From positions 39,651 to 103,650 of the forward strand of contig JAQSYQ010000003.1 of NCBI GenBank assembly GCA_029256015.1: 64,000 nt of DNA. Reading direction: 5' to 3'. The position numbers and the translations under genes were made by a program. The notes below the pieces were generated by a model. The model was not told where the DNA came from and did no database searches. It saw nothing but the letters and a program-made list of their open reading frames with translations. The stretch comes from Gammaproteobacteria bacterium (GTDB lineage Bacteria > Pseudomonadota > Gammaproteobacteria > Francisellales > CACEW01). Positions within the stretch are counted from its first letter, which is position 1. The number at the start of each line of letters is the position of its first letter. Below, piece by piece: positions 1 through 7,484 of this stretch.

Positions 1-10
1 CTTGTGGCAT
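1..10 (-). CDS. 5' end of a gene leaving the window (first three codons only)
   Basis: On the reverse strand an ATG at 10-8 is preceded by a strong Shine-Dalgarno AAGGAGA (23-17) six bases upstream, and the first codons read Met-Pro-Gln. The spacing and strength of the ribosome site are the only evidence for a gene; the product cannot be named. It would lie downstream of rsmJ on the same strand, 85 bases after its stop. Confidence 0.5.
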
Positions 11-95
11 TAAATTTCTCCTTGATTCAGAGCAATTGAGCTATCAATTCTAAAAATAGTATACATATTTTTATAGTAGAGCTCTAACGCGAGCA

Positions 96-848
96 TTAGT
101 TTTTTAGGTAAATATCAAACCGGTTGCTGCTGCCAATCATCTGGAGCGAAGGCTTTTGGTTATTGAGAAAGGGGCCTATTTTAGGGCGCTTTACTACTAC
201 GCGGTGTTTCGCGTGTCCTAATGCAATGGAAAATAAGTTGTTATCATCAGTTTTCTCTAACAAGGCTTGTAGGATTTGCATTTCCTTTTTGGCCAAAGCC
301 GTTTTCTTATCATCAGGAAACATGGGGTCTAAATAAATGGCATCAGCTTTCGCTAAGCTTGGAATAAGGGATTCGGCACTGCCGTTAAAAAGATGCACTT
401 TTTGGGTAATGGCGTAAGTTTCAGGGTCCTGAGCGGCTCGATTAAGTGCATCTTGTAGTAAAGCGGCGACTATAGGGGAGCGCTCAATCATATAAACTTC
501 ACAACCCAGGCTTGCCAGCACAAAACTATCTTGCCCCAAGCCCGCAGTTGCATCGATAACAGTGGGCCTAGTGCCTGATTTAATTCCAAGCGCTTTAGCA
601 ATCGGTTGGTTTTTGCCTCCACCATGTAAGCGCCTATAGAGATTTTTGCCGCTAGTAAAATCAATTAGCAAAGGCTTTTGTTTCGGGTTTTTGCTATGGA
701 CTAGGCTTAGGCCATTTTCACCGCAATGCAGAATAAAATCAAAGTTTTGGTCGGCTTGCTCAATTAGTTTTAAGCCTAACTCATCAGCGAGTTTTTCAGC
801 TTGAGCTTTAAAGTTAGCGCTGTCATAGCAAATTGCCATCGATTTCAT
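96..848 (-). CDS. rsmJ: 16S rRNA (guanine1516-N2)-methyltransferase RsmJ
   Basis: SAM-dependent methyltransferase that modifies G1516 of 16S rRNA. The glycine-rich SAM-binding motif is clear (VIDATAGLGQDSFVLASLG), followed by the acidic end of the next strand (YMIERS) and the YLDPMFP catalytic-type motif, where the family has a D-P-M-[FY]-P signature. About 250 residues from the ATG at 848, the usual family length. That start has AAGGC ten bases upstream; the reading frame stays open to 890 but that would overlap the divergent rlmB start. An ATG three codons further in (839) is also possible. It is divergent from rlmB with a gap of only 40 bases, so the two promoters must overlap. Confidence 0.9.
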   Translation of the reverse strand: MKSMAICYDSANFKAQAEKLADELGLKLIEQADQNFDFILHCGENGLSLVHSKNPKQKPLLIDFTSGKNLYRRLHGGGKNQPIAKALGIKSGTRPTVIDATAGLGQDSFVLASLGCEVYMIERSPIVAALLQDALNRAAQDPETYAITQKVHLFNGSAESLIPSLAKADAIYLDPMFPDDKKTALAKKEMQILQALLEKTDDNNLFSIALGHAKHRVVVKRPKIGPFLNNQKPSLQMIGSSNRFDIYLKN

Positions 849-888
849 GTATAGTATTGCCTTAATAATATTAAATGAAGAATACGTC

Positions 889-1638
889 ATGTCTAAGCTA
901 GAAACAATCTATGGCCTCCACTCAGTCAATGCCAAATTAAGCAATGATGCTAAAAGCGTTCATGAGCTTTATTTATTGGAAGGGCGTAAAGACCAAAGGA
1001 TCCAACAAGTTTTAAATGCAGCCAAGCTGGCTGGAGTTAGGGTGCAGTTCTGCAGCCGTCAGGTTTTAGATGAAAAAGTGTATGGCGAAAATCACCAAGG
1101 GGTCGTGGCAATTTGCGAACCAAGTGAAGTTTATACAGAAGCGGATATTCCAAGATTGTTGGAATCCATAAAAGGCCCAGCGTTGATTTTGGTGCTGGAT
1201 GGAGTTGAAGATCCGCATAATTTGGGGGCCTGCATTCGAAGTGCAGATGCTGCTGGAGTGCATTTTATTATTGCACCAAAAGACCGCTCAAGCCCATTAA
1301 CTCCCGTTGCCAGGAAAGTTGCCTCAGGCGGAGCTGAAAATGTTCCCTTTATTATGGTGACTAATTTAGCCAGAACTTTGCAGCTTTTACAGGAACAGAA
1401 TTGCTGGTCGGTAGGTCTTGCCGGAGAGGCCGATCAATCCATCTATGCTATGGATTTAAAAGGCTCAACGGTGATAGTGATGGGTGCAGAAGGTGAGGGT
1501 CTAAGAAGGCTCACCAAAGAACACTGTGACTATTTGGCCTATATCCCTATGAATGGCAGTGTTTCAAGTTTAAACGTCTCGGTGGCTACAGGAGTGGCGC
1601 TGTTTGAAGCTGTAAGACAAAGAACGCCAAGGCGCTAA
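889..1638 (+). CDS. rlmB: 23S rRNA 2'-O-ribose methyltransferase RlmB (SpoU family)
   Basis: SpoU/TrmH-family (SPOUT) enzyme; RlmB methylates the 2'-O of G2251 in 23S rRNA. The N-terminal substrate-binding domain begins with YGLHSV, and the catalytic domain shows LVLDGVEDPHNLGACIRSA, then VMGAEGEGLRRLT and the knot motif SVSSLNVSVATGVALFEAVR. Length 249 aa, normal for the family. The ATG at 889 has GAAG eight bases upstream and gives a typical N-terminus; the upstream in-frame ATG at 847 would overlap rsmJ and adds 14 unlikely residues. It is followed after one base by lolA, so the two are probably co-transcribed. Confidence 0.93.
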   Translation: MSKLETIYGLHSVNAKLSNDAKSVHELYLLEGRKDQRIQQVLNAAKLAGVRVQFCSRQVLDEKVYGENHQGVVAICEPSEVYTEADIPRLLESIKGPALILVLDGVEDPHNLGACIRSADAAGVHFIIAPKDRSSPLTPVARKVASGGAENVPFIMVTNLARTLQLLQEQNCWSVGLAGEADQSIYAMDLKGSTVIVMGAEGEGLRRLTKEHCDYLAYIPMNGSVSSLNVSVATGVALFEAVRQRTPRR

Positions 1639-1639
1639 T

Positions 1640-2236
1640 ATGTTGAAAAAAATATTCGCATTTTTAATCTTATGCTCCTCAACTGCTTTTGCGGCAGCTC
1701 CGGTTTCATTGGATAGTTTACTGTCTAACTTTCAAAGCTTGCAGGCTAACTTTACACAAACTAGCCAAACTCAGGGCCAGGCTGCTCAGCAGGTTACAGG
1801 AACTTTGGCTATTCAAAAGCCCGATCGGTTTCGTTGGGAAGTGACTCAACCTAATCCGCAGTTAATTGTGGCAGATGGTAAAAGTCTTTGGAATTACGAA
1901 GAGGATTTAGAGCAGGTCACGGTCAACCCAATTGGGCAGGCACTAAGCAGCACGCCAATGCTGTTGTTAAGTGGGGAAGTGACTCAGCTTAGAACTTTAT
2001 TTAACGTTCAGGCTTTAAGCCCTTATCAATATCAACTCACTCCCAAGCAGTCTGATAATTTATTAAAGTCAGTGGTGATCGGATTTGATCAAGACGGGAA
2101 ATTAGCTTCATTGATATTAACGAATAATATGGGGCAGGTTACTCAAATTCAGTTTAGCAATGTGAAATTGAATCCAAGCTTATCCAAGAAACTATTTCAA
2201 TTTAGCGCTCCAAGCGGAGTGGATGTCCTATCCTAA
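1640..2236 (+). CDS. lolA: Outer-membrane lipoprotein chaperone LolA
   Basis: Periplasmic carrier that takes lipoproteins from the LolCDE complex to LolB. The 198-aa product has a signal peptide (KKIFAFLILCSSTAFAAA, cleavage likely after AFA), then the family pattern LQANFTQ, GTLAIQKPDRFRWE and ADGKSLWNYEEDLEQVTV. Length matches the family. The start lies one base after the rlmB stop, with AAGGCG eleven bases upstream inside the end of rlmB; translational coupling is likely. Confidence 0.93.
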   Translation: MLKKIFAFLILCSSTAFAAAPVSLDSLLSNFQSLQANFTQTSQTQGQAAQQVTGTLAIQKPDRFRWEVTQPNPQLIVADGKSLWNYEEDLEQVTVNPIGQALSSTPMLLLSGEVTQLRTLFNVQALSPYQYQLTPKQSDNLLKSVVIGFDQDGKLASLILTNNMGQVTQIQFSNVKLNPSLSKKLFQFSAPSGVDVLS

Positions 2237-2300
2237 CAGGCTTGAATCTCTTTACTGACTGTATTAGTTTGAAGGTATATTCAATAGCAGGAGGTGCATA

Positions 2301-2417
2301 ATGTTGATTCAACAAAAACCAGGCCAGCCTCATCCCGACCGACCTGATCCTACTTTGCCTGAGCCTAATCCAGCTCCTTATCCTCCAGAGCCAGACCAAA
2401 CTCCTATAAAAATGTGA
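2301..2417 (+). CDS. 38-aa proline-rich hypothetical protein
   Basis: A short reading frame with an excellent ribosome site: AGGAGGTG ends a few bases before the ATG at 2301. The product has 38 residues, 13 of them proline, with a run of P-x-P and D-P units and no hydrophobic segment. It stops 16 bases before a strong hairpin terminator, so RBS, ORF and terminator form a coherent mini-gene downstream of lolA. No family is recognised. The proline content could be a compositional accident, but the ribosome site is much better than chance. Confidence 0.5.
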   Translation: MLIQQKPGQPHPDRPDPTLPEPNPAPYPPEPDQTPIKM

Positions 2418-2433
2418 TAAAATCCCTCTTAAT

Positions 2434-2460
2434 CTCCCTTAGCAAAGGGGAGGGTTTTAT
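2434..2460 (+). terminator. Rho-independent terminator, probably bidirectional
   Basis: Stem CTCCCTT (2434-2440) pairs with AAGGGGAG (2445-2452) around a short loop and is followed by GGTTTTAT. It ends the lolA/small-ORF transcript. The reverse-strand lipoprotein gene stops at 2457, and its transcript would read the same stem and then run into GATTTTAT, so it may serve both directions. Confidence 0.75.
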
Positions 2461-2657
2461 TGGGTGGCGTTATCAATTTTTTGACCGGCTCTTTCAGCAG
2501 GGCCGCTTGCGCCTGTCGCGTTTCTCACCGCATTGGTGGCTTTGCTTGTGGCATTATCAACGGATTGGCCTGCGCTTGCAGCAGGACCTTGATGGCAAGC
2601 AGCAAGTCCGAGTCCTAATCCTATAGTTACTATCGCGGCTAAAATGGATTTTCTCAT
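2457..2657 (-). CDS. Small lipoprotein, entericidin-like
   Basis: 66-aa protein with a lipoprotein signal: charged start MRKS, hydrophobic core, and lipobox LAAC with Cys21. The mature part is rich in Ala, Asn, Gly and Ser, with two similar segments (GQSVDNATSKAT and GQKIDNATQ), much like entericidin-type small lipoproteins. A strong AAGGGGGA precedes the ATG. It is last in a reverse-strand run of envelope/stress genes. The lipoprotein assignment is firm; the entericidin likeness is a resemblance in length and composition only. Confidence 0.65.
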   Translation of the reverse strand: MRKSILAAIVTIGLGLGLAACHQGPAASAGQSVDNATSKATNAVRNATGASGPAERAGQKIDNATQ

Positions 2658-2706
2658 GATATCCCCCTTGTGTTGTTAGTATTTTGAATAACTCATGCTG
2701 CATGAA

Positions 2707-3003
2707 TCATGCATTATTTATACTATGATCATGCTCGGCTGTTTGAAGAAAATCAGATAACTTGCTCCATAAAGGTTTGGCCGCTCTGTTAAATATGGGC
2801 CAAAATCCTAATAAGAGTTTGCGTTTGCTCGGGTGAAAAATCTCAGCAAGGATAAATCCGCTAATCCCAGTCCATATCAAAGTATGGGGAGAGGTCAGTT
2901 TGTCGGTCACCTCAGTTTTAAGTTCCAGCCAGTTTGATCTCATGTCATAGACTTTTTTGCTGATGCTCTGCTCTTTCAGCTGAATCTGCTTTTTAAGAAC
3001 CAT
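2707..3003 (-). CDS. Hypothetical protein in the YqjD/YqjE-like cluster
   Basis: 98-aa product, basic at the N-terminus (VLKKQIQLKEQSISKKVYD), with one moderately hydrophobic segment around residues 42-55 (LIWTGISGFILAEIF) and a lysine/arginine cluster after it. Position is the best clue: it directly follows the YqjE-like gene, the place held by yqjK in enterobacteria. It may be a membrane-associated partner of those proteins. No sequence family is recognised, so the functional link is inferred from context alone. Confidence 0.55.
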   Translation of the reverse strand: MVLKKQIQLKEQSISKKVYDMRSNWLELKTEVTDKLTSPHTLIWTGISGFILAEIFHPSKRKLLLGFWPIFNRAAKPLWSKLSDFLQTAEHDHSINNA

Positions 3004-3014
3004 AATGCCCCCAA

Positions 3015-3395
3015 CTAGTTTTCAGTTTGCTCTTTTAAAAGAGATAGATTTCTTAGGGTGCTAGGAAACCCCACATTCTTAAAGAAATACTTCAAACAGC
3101 CAATGCAGATACTGAGTAGCCCAACATTGACTAAGAAAATAACGATGAGATCTACTGACCAATGTATTCCATGCTCATGTAAAACAAAGGCAGCTCCTAT
3201 TAATAAAGCAATCCAACTGGCAGTAATCAGCATCCCAGTAAAAAACAATAACCCCATTACAATAATAAGGTTTTGGCAGCTAAATTTTGCTTCTAAGTGA
3301 GCGAGCTCAAGGAATTCTTTGATAATACTCACAACGGAGTTGAATAAGCTGTTGCTGCTATGTATCAAAGATTCAGGCGAGTGTTCATTAGCCAT
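3015..3395 (-). CDS. YqjE-like phage-holin superfamily membrane protein
   Basis: 126-aa protein with two strong transmembrane segments (about residues 43-66 and 77-105) after a soluble N-terminal helix (VVSIIKEFLELAHLEAKF). This is the layout of the YqjE/holin-X family, and the gene sits just downstream of a YqjD-like gene as in enterobacteria. Despite the holin name these chromosomal proteins are linked to stress and ribosome/membrane association rather than lysis. AGAGGA lies nine bases upstream of the ATG. Confidence 0.65.
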   Translation of the reverse strand: MANEHSPESLIHSSNSLFNSVVSIIKEFLELAHLEAKFSCQNLIIVMGLLFFTGMLITASWIALLIGAAFVLHEHGIHWSVDLIVIFLVNVGLLSICIGCLKYFFKNVGFPSTLRNLSLLKEQTEN

Positions 3396-3418
3396 ATAGT
3401 CTAGTCCTCTAAAAGGGT

Positions 3419-3464
3419 GGGCCTCGCTCAGTAGCTCGCAGCTAAAGAGAGGGTTGCGAGGCCC
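3419..3464 (-). promoter_or_regulatory. Branched hairpin between the YqjD-like and YqjE-like genes
   Basis: GGGCCTCGC (3419-3427) and GCGAGGCCC (3456-3464) form a perfect 9-bp stem. Inside it a second small hairpin, TAGCT-CGC-AGCTA, can form. In the reverse-strand transcript it falls between two genes of one probable operon and has no clean U-tract, so it looks more like a processing or attenuation element than a full terminator. Confidence 0.45.
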
Positions 3465-3473
3465 AATTTGAAA

Positions 3474-3746
3474 TTATCTACCTCTGTTTAGTAGGGCTGA
3501 GATCCCCATGCCAACAGCAACCGCAATACCAAGAGCAGTTAAGGGATTATCTTTGACATAGCCTTTTACTTTTTTGCTTCCTTCTTTTAGGCGTTGGTTA
3601 ACATCCTCTAGTTTGGCTCTAGCCTGTTTCTTGCTATCTTCAAACTTATCCTCCATATCATCCATTCGTTCTTCAGCTTCCTTTTTAGCATGACGGCCAG
3701 CTTCTTCTAAGTGCTGCTTTGATTTTTGGACATTATCTATAGCCAT
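3474..3746 (-). CDS. DUF883/YqjD-ElaB-like protein
   Basis: 90-aa protein made of a long charged amphipathic helix (KKEAEERMDDMEDKFEDSKK) and a C-terminal glycine-rich membrane anchor (NPLTALGIAVAVGMGISALL) ending NRGR. This matches the YqjD/ElaB/DUF883 family, whose E. coli members are inner-membrane proteins that associate with stalled or hibernating ribosomes in stationary phase. GGAGAGAAAG precedes the start. It lies between the PRC-barrel gene and the YqjE-like gene on the same strand. Confidence 0.75.
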   Translation of the reverse strand: MAIDNVQKSKQHLEEAGRHAKKEAEERMDDMEDKFEDSKKQARAKLEDVNQRLKEGSKKVKGYVKDNPLTALGIAVAVGMGISALLNRGR

Positions 3747-3774
3747 ACTTTCTCTCCTTGTTTTTGATAAAAAT

Positions 3775-4137
3775 TTAAATCAACTCGGTTTCTTCAATGC
3801 TAAGAAGGTAATAACTTTCAATGCTGTCAGCCCATTTTTTGTCATTGATATCGGGCCAATGCTGCTTATCAAATCCTGGTGCATTTTCAAGCTTGGATTT
3901 TTCAATATCCAATATCACGTAGTCTTTTTTTGGATCAATTTTCATTAAATGAAACGGAATGGCAAATAGCTTGTCCCCCATTCCCAAAAATCCGCCAAAA
4001 GATAATACAGCGTATGCGATTTCACCTGTACGAAGATTAAGAACAAGTTCTTTAATTTTTCCGACATCCTCATCGCGAGAGTTGATAACATTTTCCCCGA
4101 TAAGCTGACTTGCCGTTATGAAATTTCTTACTGGCAT
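3775..4137 (-). CDS. PRC-barrel domain protein
   Basis: About 120 aa. The PRC-barrel is visible as ASQLIGENVINSRDEDVGKI, then ELVLNLRTGEIAYAVLSFGG and KLFAIPFHLMKIDPKKDYV. Such domains are found in RimM, photosynthetic reaction centre H subunit and many small stress proteins. The ATG at 4137 has GGGGGA at a proper distance and is preferred over the ATG at 4152, which has no ribosome site. It is probably the first gene of the reverse-strand cluster 4137-2457. Confidence 0.75.
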   Translation of the reverse strand: MPVRNFITASQLIGENVINSRDEDVGKIKELVLNLRTGEIAYAVLSFGGFLGMGDKLFAIPFHLMKIDPKKDYVILDIEKSKLENAPGFDKQHWPDINDKKWADSIESYYLLSIEETELI

Positions 4138-4347
4138 AATTTCCCCCATCACCCTTTATCGATATGCAGTAGCTTTGATCTGCTTAGAGCTGAAATCGAT
4201 AAATCTATTTAAAGAAAATTAGAATCAATAAGCTAAAAGTTGCTATTTAAATAAGTGGGAAAACTTAGTATCTGTACCTAACTTAAAATAATCACAAGCT
4301 CATGTCAAAGGGTGTACTCCCGGAAAGATTGTGCGCTCTTGCAAGCA

Positions 4348-4376
4348 TTGATCAAAATTTATACTATGAGTATAAA
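4348..4376 (+). promoter_or_regulatory. Likely sigma-70 promoter of the pil operon
   Basis: TTGATC (4348-4353), a 17-base spacer and TATAAA (4371-4376) lie just upstream of pilM; an overlapping TATACT at 4360 could be an alternative -10. The Shine-Dalgarno AGGAGAGG follows at about 4382, with the pilM ATG at 4394. If TATAAA is the -10, the leader is very short. Confidence 0.45.
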
Positions 4377-4393
4377 GTGATTAGGAGAGGCTT

Positions 4394-4993
4394 ATGAACT
4401 ACAATAGCATTGGCATCGACTTGAGTGAAAATACCAGCAAAATAGCTTGCTTACAAAGCTGCCCATCGCATTATCAGCTTATCGCACAATATGAAATATT
4501 TAATGCCGATACAAGCCCATCAGAGCACATAGAAAATTTAATTGCAGGCCTGGCTAAAAACTTATCTGCATTAAAAATCAAAAATCTACCTACTTTTTTG
4601 GCACTGTCTAAAAGTCTGGCCCATCAACAGCGCATTCAAATAGAAGGGGATATTCTGCGCTTAAGGCCTTATGCGGTCGATCAATATATTTTTGAAAGAG
4701 CATTGGACTGGATTGAGCGACCTTTAAAAGACCTATATCTGGACTATGTTGTATTGGAAAGTGTTGATGCTGAGTTTACCGAAGTGCTCATTGCCTGGGC
4801 TGAAAAAGCAAAGCTTAAAGCTTATTTATCTAAGCTTAAGCAACTAAAGATTAAGCTAAAGGCAATTGAATTGGCTGACATGGCCAGAAAAAGGTTCGAT
4901 CACAGAAAGCCAAAACTACACGATCCAGATCGTTTCATAAATTTAGGCGTGGCTTATGGTGCTGCATTGAGAGAATGGGATGAAACAGCTTAA
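4394..4993 (+). CDS. pilM: PilM-like type IV pilus assembly protein (short form)
   Basis: First gene of a pilM-N-O-Q operon. PilM is an actin-like cytoplasmic ATPase that binds the N-terminus of PilN. The start SIGIDLSENTSKIACLQ is the actin-like phosphate-1 motif, and the C-terminus FINLGVAYGAALREWDE resembles the end of PilM. The product is only 199 aa against about 350 for normal PilM, so a large internal part of the actin fold is missing; the reading frame is uninterrupted. Assignment rests on both termini and on operon position. It overlaps pilN by 14 bases. Confidence 0.75.
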   Translation: MNYNSIGIDLSENTSKIACLQSCPSHYQLIAQYEIFNADTSPSEHIENLIAGLAKNLSALKIKNLPTFLALSKSLAHQQRIQIEGDILRLRPYAVDQYIFERALDWIERPLKDLYLDYVVLESVDAEFTEVLIAWAEKAKLKAYLSKLKQLKIKLKAIELADMARKRFDHRKPKLHDPDRFINLGVAYGAALREWDETA

Positions 4994-5462
4994 TCTTCTT
5001 CCTTGGCGGATAAATAGGCGCCGTAAAGCCTATCGCGAAATGGCCTTATGTTTTTTGCTTCCTTTATTAGTGGCTAGCTTTTCATTGCTATGTGTAAATA
5101 AGCATGAGCAAGCTATAGCGCAAAGCTTTTTGCAGGTTAGAAATAAACTTGCCACTGAGCTTTCAAAGCTTAGGGCGAAACAAGAACAATCCGTCATGCT
5201 TAAGCAAATAGGATCTAGTCAAAATCAGCTGTTAAATTTGCTTATTTATATGGGAAGTCTTTTGCCCAAGAACTCAAGTCTTCTAGAGTGGCAATATCAA
5301 GATCAATCTATGCAATGGAATGGAAGGGTCTTAGATAATACTTCAGCACAGCTTTTGGCAAAGAATCTAGCGGCCATTCCATTTTTACAGTCAGTTCACA
5401 TCAAACAGATTACAGATCATAACTTTGCTATTCAGGCAGATTATGTTGATACGCTGCGCTGA
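4980..5462 (+). CDS. pilN: Type IV pilus inner-membrane assembly protein PilN
   Basis: 160 aa. Begins KQLNLLPWRINRRRKAYREM, containing the conserved NLLPWR PilM-binding motif at the cytoplasmic N-terminus, followed by one transmembrane helix (CFLLPLLVASFSLLCV) and a periplasmic coiled coil plus ferredoxin-like domain. PilN pairs with PilO to form the alignment complex between PilM and the PilQ secretin. The ATG lies inside the end of pilM and the 3' end overlaps the pilO-like gene, a tightly coupled arrangement. Confidence 0.88.
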   Translation: MKQLNLLPWRINRRRKAYREMALCFLLPLLVASFSLLCVNKHEQAIAQSFLQVRNKLATELSKLRAKQEQSVMLKQIGSSQNQLLNLLIYMGSLLPKNSSLLEWQYQDQSMQWNGRVLDNTSAQLLAKNLAAIPFLQSVHIKQITDHNFAIQADYVDTLR

Positions 5463-6240
5463 AGAAAAATGGCAAGAATTAAGCAAGCTAAAAAAATATG
5501 GCTTGTTCTTTAGTTGGCTTGGGCTGCTTTGCCTAATCAGTTTCATTCTGCTTAAGCCTGTTATGCTAAAAATATCGCAGCTTCAAAAACAGGTCGCTAT
5601 TATACAAGCCAATTTAATCCACTTAAAAATTAAACAGTCAGATTTTCTTCAAGTCAAAGAGGCGGCGGGGAAGGATTCCAATATTCTTGGGGAGTTTTCT
5701 GATATGTGTGCTAAGAGGCAGGTCAAGCTGCTTTCTTTAAAAACAGCACCTGACCAATTGAGAAATGGTGTGCGGATTGCGCCAGTTGAGCTTAGCCTAG
5801 AAGGAAATTATCGCCCTGTTTTGCAGTGTCTGGAGGTGGTTGGCCATCAGGCTGTTATTCATGATTTTGATATTAAAAAAACTGCCCATGGCATGCTGCT
5901 TATTCATATGAACTCATCGATTTATATGGGCTTGAAGCGGGGCAGGCAGAGTCTTTTCGCTTCTCTTGATGCTGTTCAAGATCCATTCCAAAGTAAAACT
6001 TTGCCAAAAAATTCAATCAATGCTTATCCTTTTTCCCAGATTCATTTGCTTGGAACTATTCAACAAAATACCAAATATTATGCCATTGTCGCCGACCCTT
6101 CCAAGCACGTCTATCCGGTGGAAGAAGGGTCTTCTATAGGGCTTGAACAGTTAAAAGTAGTCAATATTCAAGCTGGGACTTTATGGCTTAAAACCAGTGA
6201 GGGTAGGGATAGAGTAATCAAACTGACGGAAGCTAAATGA
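5443..6240 (+). CDS. pilO: PilO with a C-terminal PilP-like domain (apparent PilO-PilP fusion)
   Basis: 265 aa from the ATG at 5443, which has AGG seven bases upstream; the frame is open back to 5425. Residues 20-42 are a transmembrane helix, 43-70 a coiled coil and about 80-165 a PilO-type periplasmic domain. Residues 178-262 then read like PilP: DPFQSK, the motif HLLGTIQQNTKYYAIVADPS, a YPVEEGSSIG turn, VVNIQAGTLWLK and a basic end. PilP is normally a separate lipoprotein that docks PilN/PilO onto PilQ; here no pilP gene or lipobox exists between this gene and pilQ. The fusion is an inference from sequence pattern and gene order. Confidence 0.72.
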   Translation: MLIRCAEEKWQELSKLKKYGLFFSWLGLLCLISFILLKPVMLKISQLQKQVAIIQANLIHLKIKQSDFLQVKEAAGKDSNILGEFSDMCAKRQVKLLSLKTAPDQLRNGVRIAPVELSLEGNYRPVLQCLEVVGHQAVIHDFDIKKTAHGMLLIHMNSSIYMGLKRGRQSLFASLDAVQDPFQSKTLPKNSINAYPFSQIHLLGTIQQNTKYYAIVADPSKHVYPVEEGSSIGLEQLKVVNIQAGTLWLKTSEGRDRVIKLTEAK

Positions 6241-7439
6241 AAGCATTGCTGAAGTTTATCTTAATTGGTCTGTTAGAGCTTTCCTGTATGCCTTTATTCG
6301 CTCAAGAACAGATTAGTCTCAATTTTCAAAATATTTCAACCAGGTCTTTGCTGCAAGTTATAGCTGAATTTGCTCATATCAATATTATCAGTAGCGATGC
6401 TGTACAGGGAAACATAAGCATTCATCTTCAAAATATAAGTTGGCAGCAGGCTTTTGATATTGTCTTGCAGAGCCAAAATTTATCGAGCAGGAAAATTAGC
6501 GGGGCCTATTATGTTGCTCCACAGTCGGTCATAACGGCTCAAAATAAAATGAATCCGGATGTGAAAACCCAGTACTTTAGCTTGCATTATATCGATACCA
6601 AGCAGCTTAAAAGCTTATTAAGTCAGTCTTTTGCAAATGTTAAAATCAGCATGGACCCGCGCAGCGCAATGCTAAGAGTGCAAGCAAGCCCGGCTCAACT
6701 GATTGAAATAGCGGCTTTAATCAAGAAGGTGGATATTCCCATGCCTCAAGTTTTGATTGAGGCGAGAATTGCTGTTATCGATGAATCCGCTTTAAAAGAG
6801 CTGGGCGTTGTTATGGGTGGCGGCTCGGATAATAATTTGTTGCAACGTCTGCCCGTTGTTAATGAAGCTTCCATTAATTTGCCCGTAGAAAACCCCGCCG
6901 GCAGCATTGGCTTTCATATTGGGCATTTGCCCAATGGGCAGTCTATTGACCTAGTGCTGCAAGCCTTAGAAGCTCAAGGGCAGGGCGAAATTATTTCGTC
7001 CCCTAAGCTTTTAGTATCAGATAATCAAAAGGCCTATATAGAGCAAGGGCAGGAGATTCCCTTTCAAACTTCTACCTCAAGCGGGGCGACTCAAATTGAA
7101 TTTAAGAAGGCTGTGTTGGGCTTGAAAGTGGTGCCGCATATTGCTGGAAATAACCAGATTTTATTAAGCCTTCAAGTTAATGATGACGGAATTTCTAATA
7201 ATGAAAGCCCGGCAGGGGACGTGCCTATAGTAGCGACTTCAGAAGTGAAAACCAGCGTGCTTGTAACAAACGGGCAAACCGTAGTTTTAGGAGGTATTCA
7301 TATAGAAGAGGTCAAGCACGATAAAAGAGGGGTGCCTTTACTGGATAAGCTGCCCGCAATTGGCTGGCTATTCAGACATACTGCTGATGTTAGCCGAAAG
7401 ACGGAGCTTGTTATTTTTGTCACGCCCACCCTAGTATAA
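6237..7439 (+). CDS. pilQ: Type IV pilus secretin PilQ (short form)
   Basis: 400-aa outer-membrane secretin. Signal peptide at residues 1-22 (ending PLFAQE), then an N0/STN domain (LNFQNISTRSLLQVIAEFAH), an N1 domain around 110-170 and the secretin core from about 175, with VLIEARIAVIDE, a GQEIPFQT segment and the signature TSVLVTNGQTVVLGGI near the end. Normal PilQ is 600-700 aa with one or two AMIN peptidoglycan-binding domains first; none is present here. The start overlaps the PilO-P stop by four bases (ATGA). Confidence 0.88.
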   Translation: MKALLKFILIGLLELSCMPLFAQEQISLNFQNISTRSLLQVIAEFAHINIISSDAVQGNISIHLQNISWQQAFDIVLQSQNLSSRKISGAYYVAPQSVITAQNKMNPDVKTQYFSLHYIDTKQLKSLLSQSFANVKISMDPRSAMLRVQASPAQLIEIAALIKKVDIPMPQVLIEARIAVIDESALKELGVVMGGGSDNNLLQRLPVVNEASINLPVENPAGSIGFHIGHLPNGQSIDLVLQALEAQGQGEIISSPKLLVSDNQKAYIEQGQEIPFQTSTSSGATQIEFKKAVLGLKVVPHIAGNNQILLSLQVNDDGISNNESPAGDVPIVATSEVKTSVLVTNGQTVVLGGIHIEEVKHDKRGVPLLDKLPAIGWLFRHTADVSRKTELVIFVTPTLV

Positions 7440-7484
7440 ACCCATAATTTTCGCTAAAATCCAAGGGTCTGAAAAGGAATAAAA

